From: Verrucomicrobiota bacterium
GTDB taxonomy: Bacteria > Verrucomicrobiota > Verrucomicrobiia > Limisphaerales > JAJOIW01
DNA length: 40,120 bases
Direction of reading: 5' to 3'
Assembly (NCBI GenBank): GCA_021209225.1
Contig: JAJOIW010000070.1
Coordinates: forward strand, 1 to 40,120
The position numbers and the translations under genes are program-made. The notes under the pieces are model-generated. The model did not search any database. It saw nothing but the letters and a program-made list of their open reading frames with translations, and was not told the origin of the DNA. How positions within the stretch are numbered: position 1 is the stretch's first letter; every line of letters starts with the position of its first letter. Below, piece by piece: positions 1 through 9,958 of this stretch.

Positions 1-410
1 AAAACCGTGCGCGAACAGGATACTTCAGGTTGCCCCCAGTTGATTCAATGTCTCCCCCAGATCTCCTTGCCCATCCCTAGGCTTTCACTGGGGGAAAAGT
101 CATCGGTTCATCCGTCTGGCCCTGGCATCCAAACCGGCATATGGGATACTTCCGAAAATCGATCTGAATATCATTAATTAAAACAATGAGAATTTCGCAT
201 CAATATTCTCAATTAGACGGTCGATATAAAATCATACCTGGTTTCGATATGTCTGTTGTGCTGTGAATCCATGCTGGCAGGGACTAAAAAAAATTGGAAA
301 TCTTTCGTGTTGTGGATTACTTTGGAAGCATTAGCAGGGTTGGAGAATGGAGAGTCTGAAAAGGCTCAGGATCAGGGTCAAAGAACGAAACTGTTAATGG
401 AGAGGGTTAT

Positions 411-650
411 ATGAATAAGCAGACTGCTGTTTTGACGAATTTTCCTATGCGGACAGATGCTGAAATCTTTCAGCACTATTTGGTCGCCGCCGGCATTGAA
501 TCTGAGTTAGCCGGTGAGGAAGCCTGCTCTCAGGTCCCTTACCATGGGGCTGGCCCGGATGCCACGACCTGTCACGGATTGTCCCTTTATGTGAATGCCG
601 AAGATTTTGAGGATGCCAGCGACCTGCTGGCCACCTTTGAAAATCGCTGA
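411..650 (+). CDS. DUF2007-like small protein (putative signal transducing protein)
   Basis: 79-aa ORF; 'VLTNFPMRTDAEIFQHYLVAAGIESEL...GLSLYVNAEDFEDASDLLA' matches the usual DUF2007 pattern (helix, then 'V...D...A..LL'). Confidence 0.65.
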   Translation: MNKQTAVLTNFPMRTDAEIFQHYLVAAGIESELAGEEACSQVPYHGAGPDATTCHGLSLYVNAEDFEDASDLLATFENR

Positions 651-877
651 TATTTTTCCCGATCTCCATTGCCTGAAGCGGGACTTGGACGGATGCGTCC
701 TCCAAGGCTGGTTTTCCTTTCCAATTAAACTGACTATCACAAGCAACAGGGGCGTAAATCCTCCTCCTCTGACTGCTCGGTGAGTTGACTCCGGAATTGT
801 GGTTCTCAGTCGGATGACAAGGTGGGTTTGGCGGAGTGGTACTGGGTTGGTGTATCCTCAGGTGGGGGGCCTCAACT

Positions 878-906
878 TTGGTGGGCAGTGCATCCTGAGG
901 TATAAT
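878..906 (+). promoter_or_regulatory. Putative sigma70-type promoter for prfC (TTGGTG-17 nt-TATAAT)
   Basis: -35 TTGGTG at 878-883, perfect -10 TATAAT at 901-906, 17-nt spacer, upstream of prfC ATG at 986. Confidence 0.5.
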
Positions 907-933
907 TCATTGCATAGCCTGGTGAAAGTGCTC

Positions 934-964
934 ATTATCAGCGTCCTGTCATGGGACTGATAAT
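934..964 (+). other. Leader hairpin upstream of prfC
   Basis: ATTATCA(GC)GTCC-TGTCATG-GGACTGATAAT: 7-bp plus 4-bp stems with a 2-nt bulge, ending 21 nt before the start codon. Confidence 0.45.
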
Positions 965-985
965 CGTCCCGACTGGCCTGACGGA

Positions 986-2619
986 ATGGAACTTCAGAAA
1001 GAAATAAATCGACGTAGAACCTTTGCTATCATCTCACATCCGGATGCTGGAAAAACCACTTTGACGGAAAAGTTCCTCCTTTATGGTGGAGCCTTGCATC
1101 TGGCCGGATCGGTCAAAGCCAGGAAAAACCAGAGGGCATCCACTTCTGACTGGATGGAGCTTGAAAAGCAAAGGGGCATATCTGTGTCGTCCACGGTACT
1201 TCAATTTGAGTATCACGGGTATCATGTGAACTTATTGGACACCCCGGGTCACCGGGATTTTTCGGAGGACACTTATCGGGTTCTGACGGCAGTGGACGCG
1301 GCAGTCATGGTGATTGACGCTGGCAAAGGGGTCGAAAGCCAGACAAGAAAACTTTTTGAGGTGTGCAGTCGTCGGGGGGTTCCCATTTTCACCTTCATGA
1401 ATAAAGTGGACCGCCCGACGAGAAATTGTCTGGAGCTGCTGGATGAGTTGGAAAAGGTGCTCGGGTTGGAGGTGAGTCCGGTGAACTGGCCATTGGGAAC
1501 CGGGCCGGATTTCAAGGGCGTATACGACCTGCAGCGGAAGAAGGCCCATTTTTTTGAGAAGACCCCGGGTGGGGCCTATCGGGCACCCGTATCCATTGCG
1601 GATATTACTGATGCGGCTGTCAGGTCCAAGCTGCCTGTGGATGTTTTCGACCGCACTCTCGAGGAAATAGAAATGTTGGATGTGGTGGGTGCGGCTCTCG
1701 ATCACAAGAAAATTCTCGAAGGGGCCACTGACCCCTGTCTTTTTTGGCAGCGCCATCAACAACTTTGGTGTGCAGCTGCTTCTGGATGAGTTCCTTGAGC
1801 TTTCCTCACCGCCCCGTGCCCGCAAAGCCAGCATCGGAATCATTGAACCCAACTTTGAAAAATTCAGTGGGTTTGTTTTTAAGATTCAGGCCAATATGGA
1901 TCCCCGGCATCGGGACCGCATTGCATTTATCCGTGTCTGCTCGGGAAAATTCACCCGTGACATGTCGGTATTCCACCCGAGGACTGGCAAAATCGTGCGC
2001 CTTTCAAACTCGCAGAAACTTTTTGCGCAGGACCGTGAAACGGTGGATGAAGCCTACGCCGGTGACGTTCTGGGGTTGGTTGGACATTCAGAATTCACCA
2101 TCGGAGACACGCTCACGGAAGATAAGGAAATCGTCTACCATGCCATTCCGCGATTCACTCCGGAAGTATTCGCTTTTCTCCGCAATCCCAGCACGGCCCA
2201 GTACAAGCGCTTCCGCACCGGTTTGGATCAATTGCTGCAGGAAGGAGTGGTTCAGGCACTGGATCTCCGCAATAGTGTCGAAAAAAGTCCCACTTCTCGC
2301 CGCTGTCGGCCCCCTTCAATTCGAAGTGGTCCAGCATCGGTTGACTCATGAATACAATGCCGAATCGCGATTGGAGAATGCCTCCTGGTCAGCTATGCGT
2401 TGGCTCAATCCCTCCATCACCCCCGAGCAGTTCGACTTGCTGACCATGCCGACCGGATCGCGGATGGCTTTTGACCGCCTGGATCAGCCAGTCATCCTGT
2501 TCACCGACGAATGGTCCATTGATTACTTTGTGGATAAGAATAAATCGTTTTTATCCACCTCAGACGAACCTTTGCTCTCCCCGCTTCCATTTGGTGAGGA
2601 ACTCACGGTTGAGAGTTGA
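986..2619 (+). CDS. prfC: Peptide chain release factor 3 (RF3), interrupted by two apparent +1 frameshifts
   Basis: 'FAIISHPDAGKTTLTEKFLLYGGALHLAGSVKARKNQRASTSDWMELEKQRGISVSSTVLQF' and 'LLDTPGHRDFSEDTYR' are RF3 G-domain motifs. The protein continues frame 2 -> frame 3 (G4 at 1721-1724) -> frame 1 (A6 at 2281-2286). Confidence 0.93.
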
Positions 2620-2652
2620 GGTGACTTTGCCTGATTCCAGGATATGCTGACT

Positions 2653-4575
2653 TCAGTCGGCTGATTCAGGCCTGGAACCCGCCAGGGAGATTTCCGGTGC
2701 ATTGAGAGCCGCAACGGAAAACACCACTGGATACAGGGACTCAAAATACCACAACTTCGCAAAATAAAAGCCAATGGGTGCGGGTTCTGTCCAGGATCCC
2801 TCGTGAATGCACTCGGTCAGAAATCGGGCCCCTGCCTGCAAAGCGGCGTTCCATTGCGGCTTCCACAGAATTCGCACCGTGGATTTTTTCGAGGCCAGCT
2901 TGAGTAATGAGAGAGCCTCGACTGCCAGTGCGGTTTCCTCGATTGTTCCTTTGGATGGTCTGGCGTTGCCCCAGGAACCATCCGCGTTCTGCAGAGCGGT
3001 CAAGGTTTGTGCCGGATGAGGATTGAGCAGCAATTTTTCCGCTTGATTGGCCCACCGTGGGTCCAGGAGACAGTGTGCTATCGCACATGAGACCTTGGCA
3101 GTTCCATAAATGGGATTAGACTCATCCGCACGCCATTGATTGCCAAACCATAATGGCGACCATGTCCCATCAGATTTGCGATTTTTCGCCAGAAACATCA
3201 GGCCTTTCGCCACTGCCTTCTCCAGATATTGTCTGAATGGATCTCCAGAATATGGAATCCACGCAATCCACGCCCGGATTGTGTGAGCCGTGAGGTCTGG
3301 GCTGCTTTTATCGAAAGGTAATTTCCCCCAACCACGGCAGAAGGTGGGGATGCCTCCATCGGAGTTCTGCAATCCCAACAACCATTGGCATCCAGCCAGG
3401 GCGGCTTCTTTGGTGCGTTCATCCTCAGGAGAAATCCGGAAGAGTGCCAGCAATGCCCCAGGTGTGTCATCGGCATCCGGCACCCCGCCAGGCAATGGCG
3501 TCCAGGCCCATCCTCCGGGTGGCGCCTGAGTGTATGGATGAACAGTGCGGTATTGTTGGTTCAACAGCCACTCCCGGAGATTACTCTGATTTGCATCAGT
3601 TAAATGCTGGACGGAATTCTGAAATTCACGGGGTGGCACAATCGCATTCACCGCCAGGGTCGTGACCCAGGTGGACAGATTGGTGTCGATGGGCCAGGAT
3701 CCATCGCTGAGTTGGCTGTTGATCAGAAATTGCAGTCCTTTCATGACCACAGCATGCTCCGCATAACCCGCGCCAATGAGGCTCATGGTGACGAAGCTGG
3801 TGAGGGGTGTCGCTTCCAGGAATCCTCCATTAGGAGGCTGAATCCTTTCCAGTCGTTGCAGCACCCGGGGAATGACTTTCTGGCGGAGCATCCGGATCCA
3901 TGGGAAGAATGAGGGGCTCCTGACATGGTGAACCAAGCCGATGGCAATGAGGGCAGGGAGAGCATAACTCACAACCGGCAGGCGCAGGGCCGCAAACCAG
4001 GAATGCGGCAAGGCTGCCAGTTCAAATGGCAGCGGAATGACATGCTTCCAGGCTGTGCGTCCAGAACCAAGTTTTCCGGCTAAGGCACACATTGTGAGAA
4101 TTGGAACGGAGAAAGTCCGGTCATTGCCATAGCGTTTGATAATGGTGGAGGCGATTTTGTCCGGTGCCAGGCCATGGGTTCTTTCGCTGATCCAACGCTC
4201 AGTTTTCAGGAGGAGAGGTTTATGGTGTTCGGAATGCGGTTTCGAACTGGAGAAGGCTGCCCAACATAAGGTGGTGGTGCTGATATTGGAAAGACTGAGG
4301 GTTGTGTCCCCCCATCCTCCATCGGAATTCGCATGCGAAGCCAGCCAGTCCAATCCACGATGCAGGATAGAATCCGCCTTTTCCGGTTCGATCAGACGGG
4401 CTTCTGCGGCGAGGTGAACAGCGACTATGGCCGTGGCGGTGGAGAGAGCGCTTGGGCTCAGGGATCCAATCCAATGATTCTTTTCATGTCGGGCATCCAG
4501 AAGGTATTCACGCGCTTTGAGTTGTGCGGATTCCAGCTTTGATGCGTCAATCCCAAACCATGGGTCCTGAATCAT
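2653..4575 (-). CDS. Squalene-hopene cyclase-like class II terpene cyclase
   Basis: DxDD motif in 'PPGGWAWTPLPGGVPDADDTPGALLAL'; QW-type repeats ('GLQFLINSQLSDGSWP', 'GCQWLLGLQNSDGGIPTF', 'QTLTALQNADGSWGN'); C-terminal 'GFYFAKLWYFESLYPVVFSVAAL'. Start placed at 4575 because ATG overlaps the upstream TGA (ATGA). Confidence 0.88.
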   Translation of the reverse strand: MIQDPWFGIDASKLESAQLKAREYLLDARHEKNHWIGSLSPSALSTATAIVAVHLAAEARLIEPEKADSILHRGLDWLASHANSDGGWGDTTLSLSNISTTTLCWAAFSSSKPHSEHHKPLLLKTERWISERTHGLAPDKIASTIIKRYGNDRTFSVPILTMCALAGKLGSGRTAWKHVIPLPFELAALPHSWFAALRLPVVSYALPALIAIGLVHHVRSPSFFPWIRMLRQKVIPRVLQRLERIQPPNGGFLEATPLTSFVTMSLIGAGYAEHAVVMKGLQFLINSQLSDGSWPIDTNLSTWVTTLAVNAIVPPREFQNSVQHLTDANQSNLREWLLNQQYRTVHPYTQAPPGGWAWTPLPGGVPDADDTPGALLALFRISPEDERTKEAALAGCQWLLGLQNSDGGIPTFCRGWGKLPFDKSSPDLTAHTIRAWIAWIPYSGDPFRQYLEKAVAKGLMFLAKNRKSDGTWSPLWFGNQWRADESNPIYGTAKVSCAIAHCLLDPRWANQAEKLLLNPHPAQTLTALQNADGSWGNARPSKGTIEETALAVEALSLLKLASKKSTVRILWKPQWNAALQAGARFLTECIHEGSWTEPAPIGFYFAKLWYFESLYPVVFSVAALNAPEISLAGSRPESAD

Positions 4576-5033
4576 TGGGGCAATGGGACTTTCAGAGTTT
4601 CTCGTTGGACTTGGGTCTTTTTGCGGGCGGGCAGAGTCGCACAGGCATCCTTGCATCCGAAAAGTCTGCTGATGTAGTACCGGTTAGCACTGACCACGCC
4701 ATAGATCTTCTCCGCAATCCAAATGATGCCGGGAATATGCAGAATGAGTCCCAGTGGAAACAGAACCGGCAACTTCATACCCAGATGTCGAATACACCTG
4801 GCACCTCTGAAGATCCTGCCGTCCGGCGCCAGACAATGCATGGCCTCCAGCAGTTCCTCGCGGCTCAATTGCGGCACCCGTTCCCTGGCAACCGGATCAG
4901 ACAAAGCCACCAACCGTAATTGATTCATCCAATCCAGCCACGTCAAAAGCTTCATCTGAAAAACACAAAAGGGACAATCCTGATCATATAAAACCAGGAT
5001 CTTTTCCGCTGCCTCTGCTTCACTCATTGTCAA
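4572..5033 (-). CDS. DUF393 / DCC-family thiol-disulfide oxidoreductase-like protein
   Basis: 'ILVLYDQDCPFCVFQMKLLTWLD' carries the DxxCxxC DCC motif; about 150 aa. Confidence 0.8.
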   Translation of the reverse strand: MTMSEAEAAEKILVLYDQDCPFCVFQMKLLTWLDWMNQLRLVALSDPVARERVPQLSREELLEAMHCLAPDGRIFRGARCIRHLGMKLPVLFPLGLILHIPGIIWIAEKIYGVVSANRYYISRLFGCKDACATLPARKKTQVQRETLKVPLPQ

Positions 5034-5045
5034 GATCGCCTATTC

Positions 5046-5630
5046 TCATGGAAGTTGTCTGGGAAATCCCCGACCTCCCGGGACTGGGTTTATTCTCCGG
5101 CCTGGCTGAGCTGGTGATTCCTCCGGGGGTTTTCTCCACAGAAACGAATAATGGCCCGCCAATTCAACCCCTTCCTCAACCAGCGAAACTTTCCATGCCA
5201 CAATTTTTCCAATGGATTCCAGTTCCTCTTTACTCAGGATGATGGAGGTCCAGGTTTTGAATGCCTTTTTCGCCTGGACTGGCACCACTTTGGAGAATGG
5301 AATGGATTGATAGTTGTTCGATCCGCGGATTTCGATTTTGAGATTCAGGACGCGTTTATGGCCATTGGGGCATTTCCAGAGCACGTCGAAACTGAGGCCA
5401 CTGACCTGGTCGGGATGCGATCTCAGGAATTCCTGATACGCGTCGCGGGCAAAAAGGCTTGGAGCATCCCGATGCCTGCCGTTGAGATCCAGAAGATGGG
5501 GGAGGACTTTATAGACCTGACCTTCGGCCTGCGCAGGCAGGTGGCACAGCGTGAGCAGTATCCACAAAAGCCAGCCCCATTTTCCGCCAGCTTTGAATTG
5601 TGATAGGGAGAATGAGGTGTTCATAGTCAT
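5046..5630 (-). CDS. Hypothetical secreted protein
   Basis: 194-aa ORF with signal-peptide-like N-terminus ('WGWLLWILLTLCHLPAQA'), tightly spaced in the mla operon. Confidence 0.6.
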   Translation of the reverse strand: MTMNTSFSLSQFKAGGKWGWLLWILLTLCHLPAQAEGQVYKVLPHLLDLNGRHRDAPSLFARDAYQEFLRSHPDQVSGLSFDVLWKCPNGHKRVLNLKIEIRGSNNYQSIPFSKVVPVQAKKAFKTWTSIILSKEELESIGKIVAWKVSLVEEGVELAGHYSFLWRKPPEESPAQPGRRINPVPGGRGFPRQLP

Positions 5631-5650
5631 ACTGCGGTTCCCAAGGTGGT

Positions 5651-6664
5651 TCAGAAGAGTCTCCCCGCTATGGTGTTGATGACATTGAGCGGGCCAGTGT
5701 CCTCGAGTGTTTCGGTGGCCTTTTCAATTTTCTGCAAAGTGAGTTTCAGGTTGTTGAAAAACACCTGGTCGTTGACCAACTGACCGACTGAACCATTTCC
5801 CTGGTTGATTTTTTCCAGGATCTCGCGCAGGTTCGTCATCGATTTTTCCATCTCATGATACAGTTTTTTCTGTGTCATGAGCTGGCCCAGGGTTCCTTCT
5901 CCGTTCTTCACGTCCTGCATGACTGATCTCGCGTCTTTCAGTGTCTCTCTGGCCTCACTTAAGGCAAGGTCCAGGTTGTTGCCGGTTTTATCAAATGTGG
6001 ACTCCAGGCTTTTCACCAGATCCATCGTTTCGGTAAAGAGACTATCCTGCATGATCAGCTTGCCCATGGTTCCCTCTCCATTCGAGATAGTGAAGGAAAC
6101 CTTCTCGACATTTTCCAGAGTGCGGGTCAGGCGGGGAGTATTTTCTTTGACGAAATCCGCCAGAGGCGCCAAAAGGTCGCCAAAGCTGTCACCCGAGAAA
6201 GATTTTGTCATATTCTCCACCCCGCCGGCGACGGACTCCATGCGCTCCATCAGGTCCCCGAGATCAGGAAGGTATTTGGATGTGAGCACCGCGTTTTCAT
6301 CCGCCAATGGTGCCGCGGCTGACCCGAATGAAAGCGAAACGAACTGGGATCCCAGCAATCCCTGGAACCGGATTTCCGCTGTGCTGTCGGTTTTGATTGG
6401 GGCTCCTTTTTCAATTTGCAGGACAACCTCGACTTTGCCGGGCTGTTGATCAGACCAGCCGATCCTGGAAACACTCCCCACAGGGATCCCGCCCAGTTTA
6501 ACCGGGTCTCCCTCTTTGAGATCTCCGGCGCTGTCAAAATACGAACGCAACGAAAATCCTTTTTTCATAAAATTCAGTTCTCCGGCCAGTTCGATGGCCA
6601 GGACACCAGCTATCATGGCAAGCGCCACAAACAGGCCGATACGCGTCTCCAGGGATCCTTTCAT
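5651..6664 (-). CDS. mlaD: MlaD/MCE-family lipid transport substrate-binding protein
   Basis: 'LETRIGLFVALAMIAGVLAIEL...DSAGDLKEGDPVKLGGIPVGSVSRIGWSD...GLLGSQFVSLSFG' typical MCE domain with N-terminal TM. Confidence 0.92.
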   Translation of the reverse strand: MKGSLETRIGLFVALAMIAGVLAIELAGELNFMKKGFSLRSYFDSAGDLKEGDPVKLGGIPVGSVSRIGWSDQQPGKVEVVLQIEKGAPIKTDSTAEIRFQGLLGSQFVSLSFGSAAAPLADENAVLTSKYLPDLGDLMERMESVAGGVENMTKSFSGDSFGDLLAPLADFVKENTPRLTRTLENVEKVSFTISNGEGTMGKLIMQDSLFTETMDLVKSLESTFDKTGNNLDLALSEARETLKDARSVMQDVKNGEGTLGQLMTQKKLYHEMEKSMTNLREILEKINQGNGSVGQLVNDQVFFNNLKLTLQKIEKATETLEDTGPLNVINTIAGRLF

Positions 6665-7440
6665 AAAATGGTATTATCGAATTTAAAGTTGATATGCAGA
6701 AAGTCTTTTATTTTGCGGTTTTGATTCGCCCAGATTTCTTTTGGTGTGCCGATGGCCACAATTTTCCCATCGATGATGATGGCGACTCTGTCGGCAATGC
6801 CCTGCACCAGGTCCCGATCGTGAGTGACCATAATGGTTGTGATAGCCAGGGTGTCCCTGAGTCGGCATATTTCCTGACCAATGGTGACGGCCGACACCGG
6901 ATCGAGCTCGGAAGTCGGTTCATCGTAGAGAATGAGTTGTGGCTCAATCACCAGGGCCCGCGCGATGGATACCCGCTTTTTCATACCCCCGGACAGTTCC
7001 GAGGGGAATTTCGCCTCCACTCCCTCCAATCCGACAGCTTTCAGTTTGGCGGAGACGATTCGACCGATCTCTTTTTTGGATTTGAGCCGGTGTTCCTCCA
7101 GGAACAGGCCCACATTTTCACCCACCGTTAAGGACGAGAGGAGTGCCCCCGACTGGAACACCATGGCCACACGTGTCTGGTCCGCCCGGCTCAGATCCGG
7201 GTGTCGATCATTGATCCAGATCTCCCCACTGTCGGGCGATTCCAAACCGGATATCTGGCGCAGCAGCACGGATTTTCCGCTCCCCGATGGACCCATGATG
7301 GCAAATATCTCACCCGGCTCAACCTGGAGATTGACATTTTTAAGCACGACTTGAGCGCCGTAGGATTTGCAGACGTCTTTGAGGCGAACCCGAACCGCTT
7401 CCGAGGATACAGAATTTTCTGACTGGGATGATATGGGCAT
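6661..7440 (-). CDS. mlaF: MlaF-like ABC transporter ATP-binding protein
   Basis: Walker A 'GPSGSGKS', signature 'LSGGMKKRVSIARAL', Walker B 'LILYDEPTSELDP'; overlaps mlaD by ATGA. Confidence 0.93.
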   Translation of the reverse strand: MPISSQSENSVSSEAVRVRLKDVCKSYGAQVVLKNVNLQVEPGEIFAIMGPSGSGKSVLLRQISGLESPDSGEIWINDRHPDLSRADQTRVAMVFQSGALLSSLTVGENVGLFLEEHRLKSKKEIGRIVSAKLKAVGLEGVEAKFPSELSGGMKKRVSIARALVIEPQLILYDEPTSELDPVSAVTIGQEICRLRDTLAITTIMVTHDRDLVQGIADRVAIIIDGKIVAIGTPKEIWANQNRKIKDFLHINFKFDNTIL

Positions 7441-7444
7441 GACT

Positions 7445-8215
7445 TTATAGGATTATCATGAGGATCCGCGTTGCCAGGTAGTCAAAAATCAGGATGAGAA
7501 CCAGCGAATAAACAACAGCTTGAGTCACCGATTTTCCAATGCCCCGCGGTCCCCCTGAAGTTTGCAGCCCCATGTAACAACTCACCACTGCGATCAATAC
7601 CGCAAAGACCACACTTTTAAGCACCCCACTGAGAATGTCCCGAATGTCAACCAATGAATTCAAGCTGTTGAAGTATGCTCTCCATGGGATATTGATGTCC
7701 GGATTCCCCATAGAGACCAGAGCGCCTCCCACCCAACCAAATAAATTCGCAAAGATGACGAGCATTGGAACCGCCACCGTCATCGCCACAACTCGGGGCA
7801 GCACCAGATAATGGATCGGGTTGATCGACATGGTGCGAAGTGCATCAATTTCCTGGTAGACACGCATTGATCCGATTTCCGCCGCAATCGCCGATCCCAC
7901 CCGCCCCGCCGCCAGCACCGACATCATCACAGGGGATAATTCCTTGCACAGGGACAGCCCAACCAGGCCACCGACGGTTGACGCGATGCCTCTCTCAACC
8001 ATGACGGGCCCACTCTGCAGTGCTATAACCCCTCCAATGAAAATGGCCAGTATGCATGCCATCAACAGGCTTTCATTGCCCATCACATAGAACTGCTCCA
8101 GAATCTTCTTCCGGTGCCTCCAACATAAGGGGAGCGCCCTGAATGTCTCCAGCCCCAACAATATCATCTCTCCAAATTTCCTAAACATACATCTCCAAAT
8201 TGTTCCCGGATCCAA
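7445..8215 (-). CDS. mlaE: MlaE-like ABC transporter permease
   Basis: 'GGVIALQSG', 'KELSPVMMSVLAAGRVGSAIAAEIGSMRVYQEIDALRTMSINPIHYLVLPRV' is the MlaE family signature. Confidence 0.94.
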   Translation of the reverse strand: MDPGTIWRCMFRKFGEMILLGLETFRALPLCWRHRKKILEQFYVMGNESLLMACILAIFIGGVIALQSGPVMVERGIASTVGGLVGLSLCKELSPVMMSVLAAGRVGSAIAAEIGSMRVYQEIDALRTMSINPIHYLVLPRVVAMTVAVPMLVIFANLFGWVGGALVSMGNPDINIPWRAYFNSLNSLVDIRDILSGVLKSVVFAVLIAVVSCYMGLQTSGGPRGIGKSVTQAVVYSLVLILIFDYLATRILMIIL

Positions 8216-9763
8216 TTACATATCAGTACTCTGCGATCTTTGGCTCTGCCGCCAGACAGGAAAGGAAAAAACCTTATATACTTTTTCCTCAGTTGTCGAT
8301 TCGTGAGACATCATGCCATAGGCAAATTTCCAGGATTTTCTGGTGGGACTTTTCTGCCCGTGAGCCAGATTAAGGAAGGTGGTCCATTCTTTTTCCGAAC
8401 GATCCGCCTTGGCCTTGGATTGGTAGAGTGTCCAGAGAGGGGACCATGCCCTCTGCAACTCCTCATCCAGAGGAAAGATCGGCTCCAGGAGGGCCAGAGT
8501 TTTAAAGTCCCTTGTTCCTTGGGTATCGGTTGATGTATGCCATAGCGGCCACATGGATTGTCTGTGACTCTCCTCGCCGGACTCCTTATTCCTCAGCCTC
8601 AGATCCGAATAGAGAAAAAAGAGGATTTGATCCCGCCTTCGATAGAGTGTGGAGGCATCGGTGATATTCTGGCGATAAAGTGGCCACAGAATGGATTTGG
8701 AGTGAAGTGATCCTTTTTCCCCGATGCTGAAGAATGGAAGGATACGATTGAGAGTCTTGCCCTCGCCGCGGGCAAAGACCACCAGGGGCCAGGGGAATCC
8801 CAGTTCCTTGTATTTTTCACCCCGGTCCTCCGTCCAGTTCAGGAATGGCCAAAGCAGGGTTGTTGAATCCCGGTCATCCGACCGAAGCACGCGAAAGACG
8901 GGCAAAACCGCAACGTCTGTCAGATATCTGCGATCCGGATTCTCCATAGTAGCCCAGGAAATAAACGGCCACAGAAAGAAACCGTTGTGATACCCATCCA
9001 CGGCCTCCGGATCATTCCATGAATTGGTGATCACCCTGGCATCCTTGGATTCCAGTCCAAACAAAGGCAAAACGCCCCAGCCCTGAATCCCATCACCCCG
9101 ACGCAGGTGGAAAATCGGGTAGAGGACATTCCAGGTCTCGTAATCCTTCTTCTCGGTCCTTGCGTAGAGGGGGAACAGAACAAACTCGATATGTTTTTTG
9201 AAGAGTCGATTGTCCAATTCGCCGTAGATCGGGACGAATGCCCAATACCCGTCGGTAGTGGAGGATGGCTGTTTATAAAAAAAGAAAGGAAACAGGGTGA
9301 CTCCTTTCGGCTCAGGAGGTGAATCCGATTTTTCCGTATCCCGGGCGGTCTTTGTCCAGCTCAGAAATTGCAGCACCTGAACCCTGGTTTCATCTCCGTA
9401 GCGATTGCGGGTGATAAATGGGTAGAAAATGTTCTGCTCGGAATTTTCCGAAGCGGGGTCTGCTGTGGATACCCAGATGGGTCCAATGTCCAGACTGTTT
9501 TGTGTCCATTTGCCCTCGCGGCTGAAAAGCGGTCCCAGAGATCGGTCCGAGAGAATGGAGGGGGAATCGTAGGAGACGCCCAAAGAATAAGGTGCTGATC
9601 CCTGAGCGTTGCCCACCATTGTTCCGGATGCCCACAACAGAATTGCTGCAAGAATGCACCAGAGCTTCCCGTTTTTTCCGAACCGACTGTTTTGCGAATT
9701 CCGCATCTCTCCTGAGAATGTGTCCCCTTTGGGATTCATCAATACCTGAACCGCGCGAACCAT
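8216..9763 (-). CDS. Hypothetical beta-repeat exported protein, first gene of the mla operon
   Basis: 515 aa with signal-like segment 'LWCILAAILLWASGTMVGNAQG' and many short recurring 'LFPFF/LFPLY/LYPIF/VLPLF/LWPFI/LLWPFLNW/ILWPLY/MWPLW' segments; stop abuts the mlaE start. Confidence 0.7.
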   Translation of the reverse strand: MVRAVQVLMNPKGDTFSGEMRNSQNSRFGKNGKLWCILAAILLWASGTMVGNAQGSAPYSLGVSYDSPSILSDRSLGPLFSREGKWTQNSLDIGPIWVSTADPASENSEQNIFYPFITRNRYGDETRVQVLQFLSWTKTARDTEKSDSPPEPKGVTLFPFFFYKQPSSTTDGYWAFVPIYGELDNRLFKKHIEFVLFPLYARTEKKDYETWNVLYPIFHLRRGDGIQGWGVLPLFGLESKDARVITNSWNDPEAVDGYHNGFFLWPFISWATMENPDRRYLTDVAVLPVFRVLRSDDRDSTTLLWPFLNWTEDRGEKYKELGFPWPLVVFARGEGKTLNRILPFFSIGEKGSLHSKSILWPLYRQNITDASTLYRRRDQILFFLYSDLRLRNKESGEESHRQSMWPLWHTSTDTQGTRDFKTLALLEPIFPLDEELQRAWSPLWTLYQSKAKADRSEKEWTTFLNLAHGQKSPTRKSWKFAYGMMSHESTTEEKVYKVFSFPVWRQSQRSQSTDM

Positions 9764-9958
9764 ACCCCCGAAAGAGAAAAAAATCGAGTCCTTTAAAAAA
9801 ACACAAACTCTTTCCTAGATTGATCGCATTGAATATTCCACGATACTCATCCTCTGGAGAATATTCTGCAAAGATAGAGCCGCAGTTTTCCAGCTTATCA
9901 TATCCCACTGGGTGGGAATCAGATTCATGCGGCAGATCCTTATAGAAGGACACAAAAA

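Noticed and set aside
187-211. TGAGAAT-N11-ATTCTCA inverted repeat near the window start
   Set aside because: Short arms in AT-rich sequence and no recognisable gene context on either side; insufficient support.
445-746. Antisense ORFs over the DUF2007-like gene, and similar opposite-strand ORFs across the window (e.g. 1232..1852, 12234..12743, 22349..22708)
   Set aside because: Low-complexity or arginine/serine-rich translations without motifs, lying opposite well-supported genes; typical ORF shadows.
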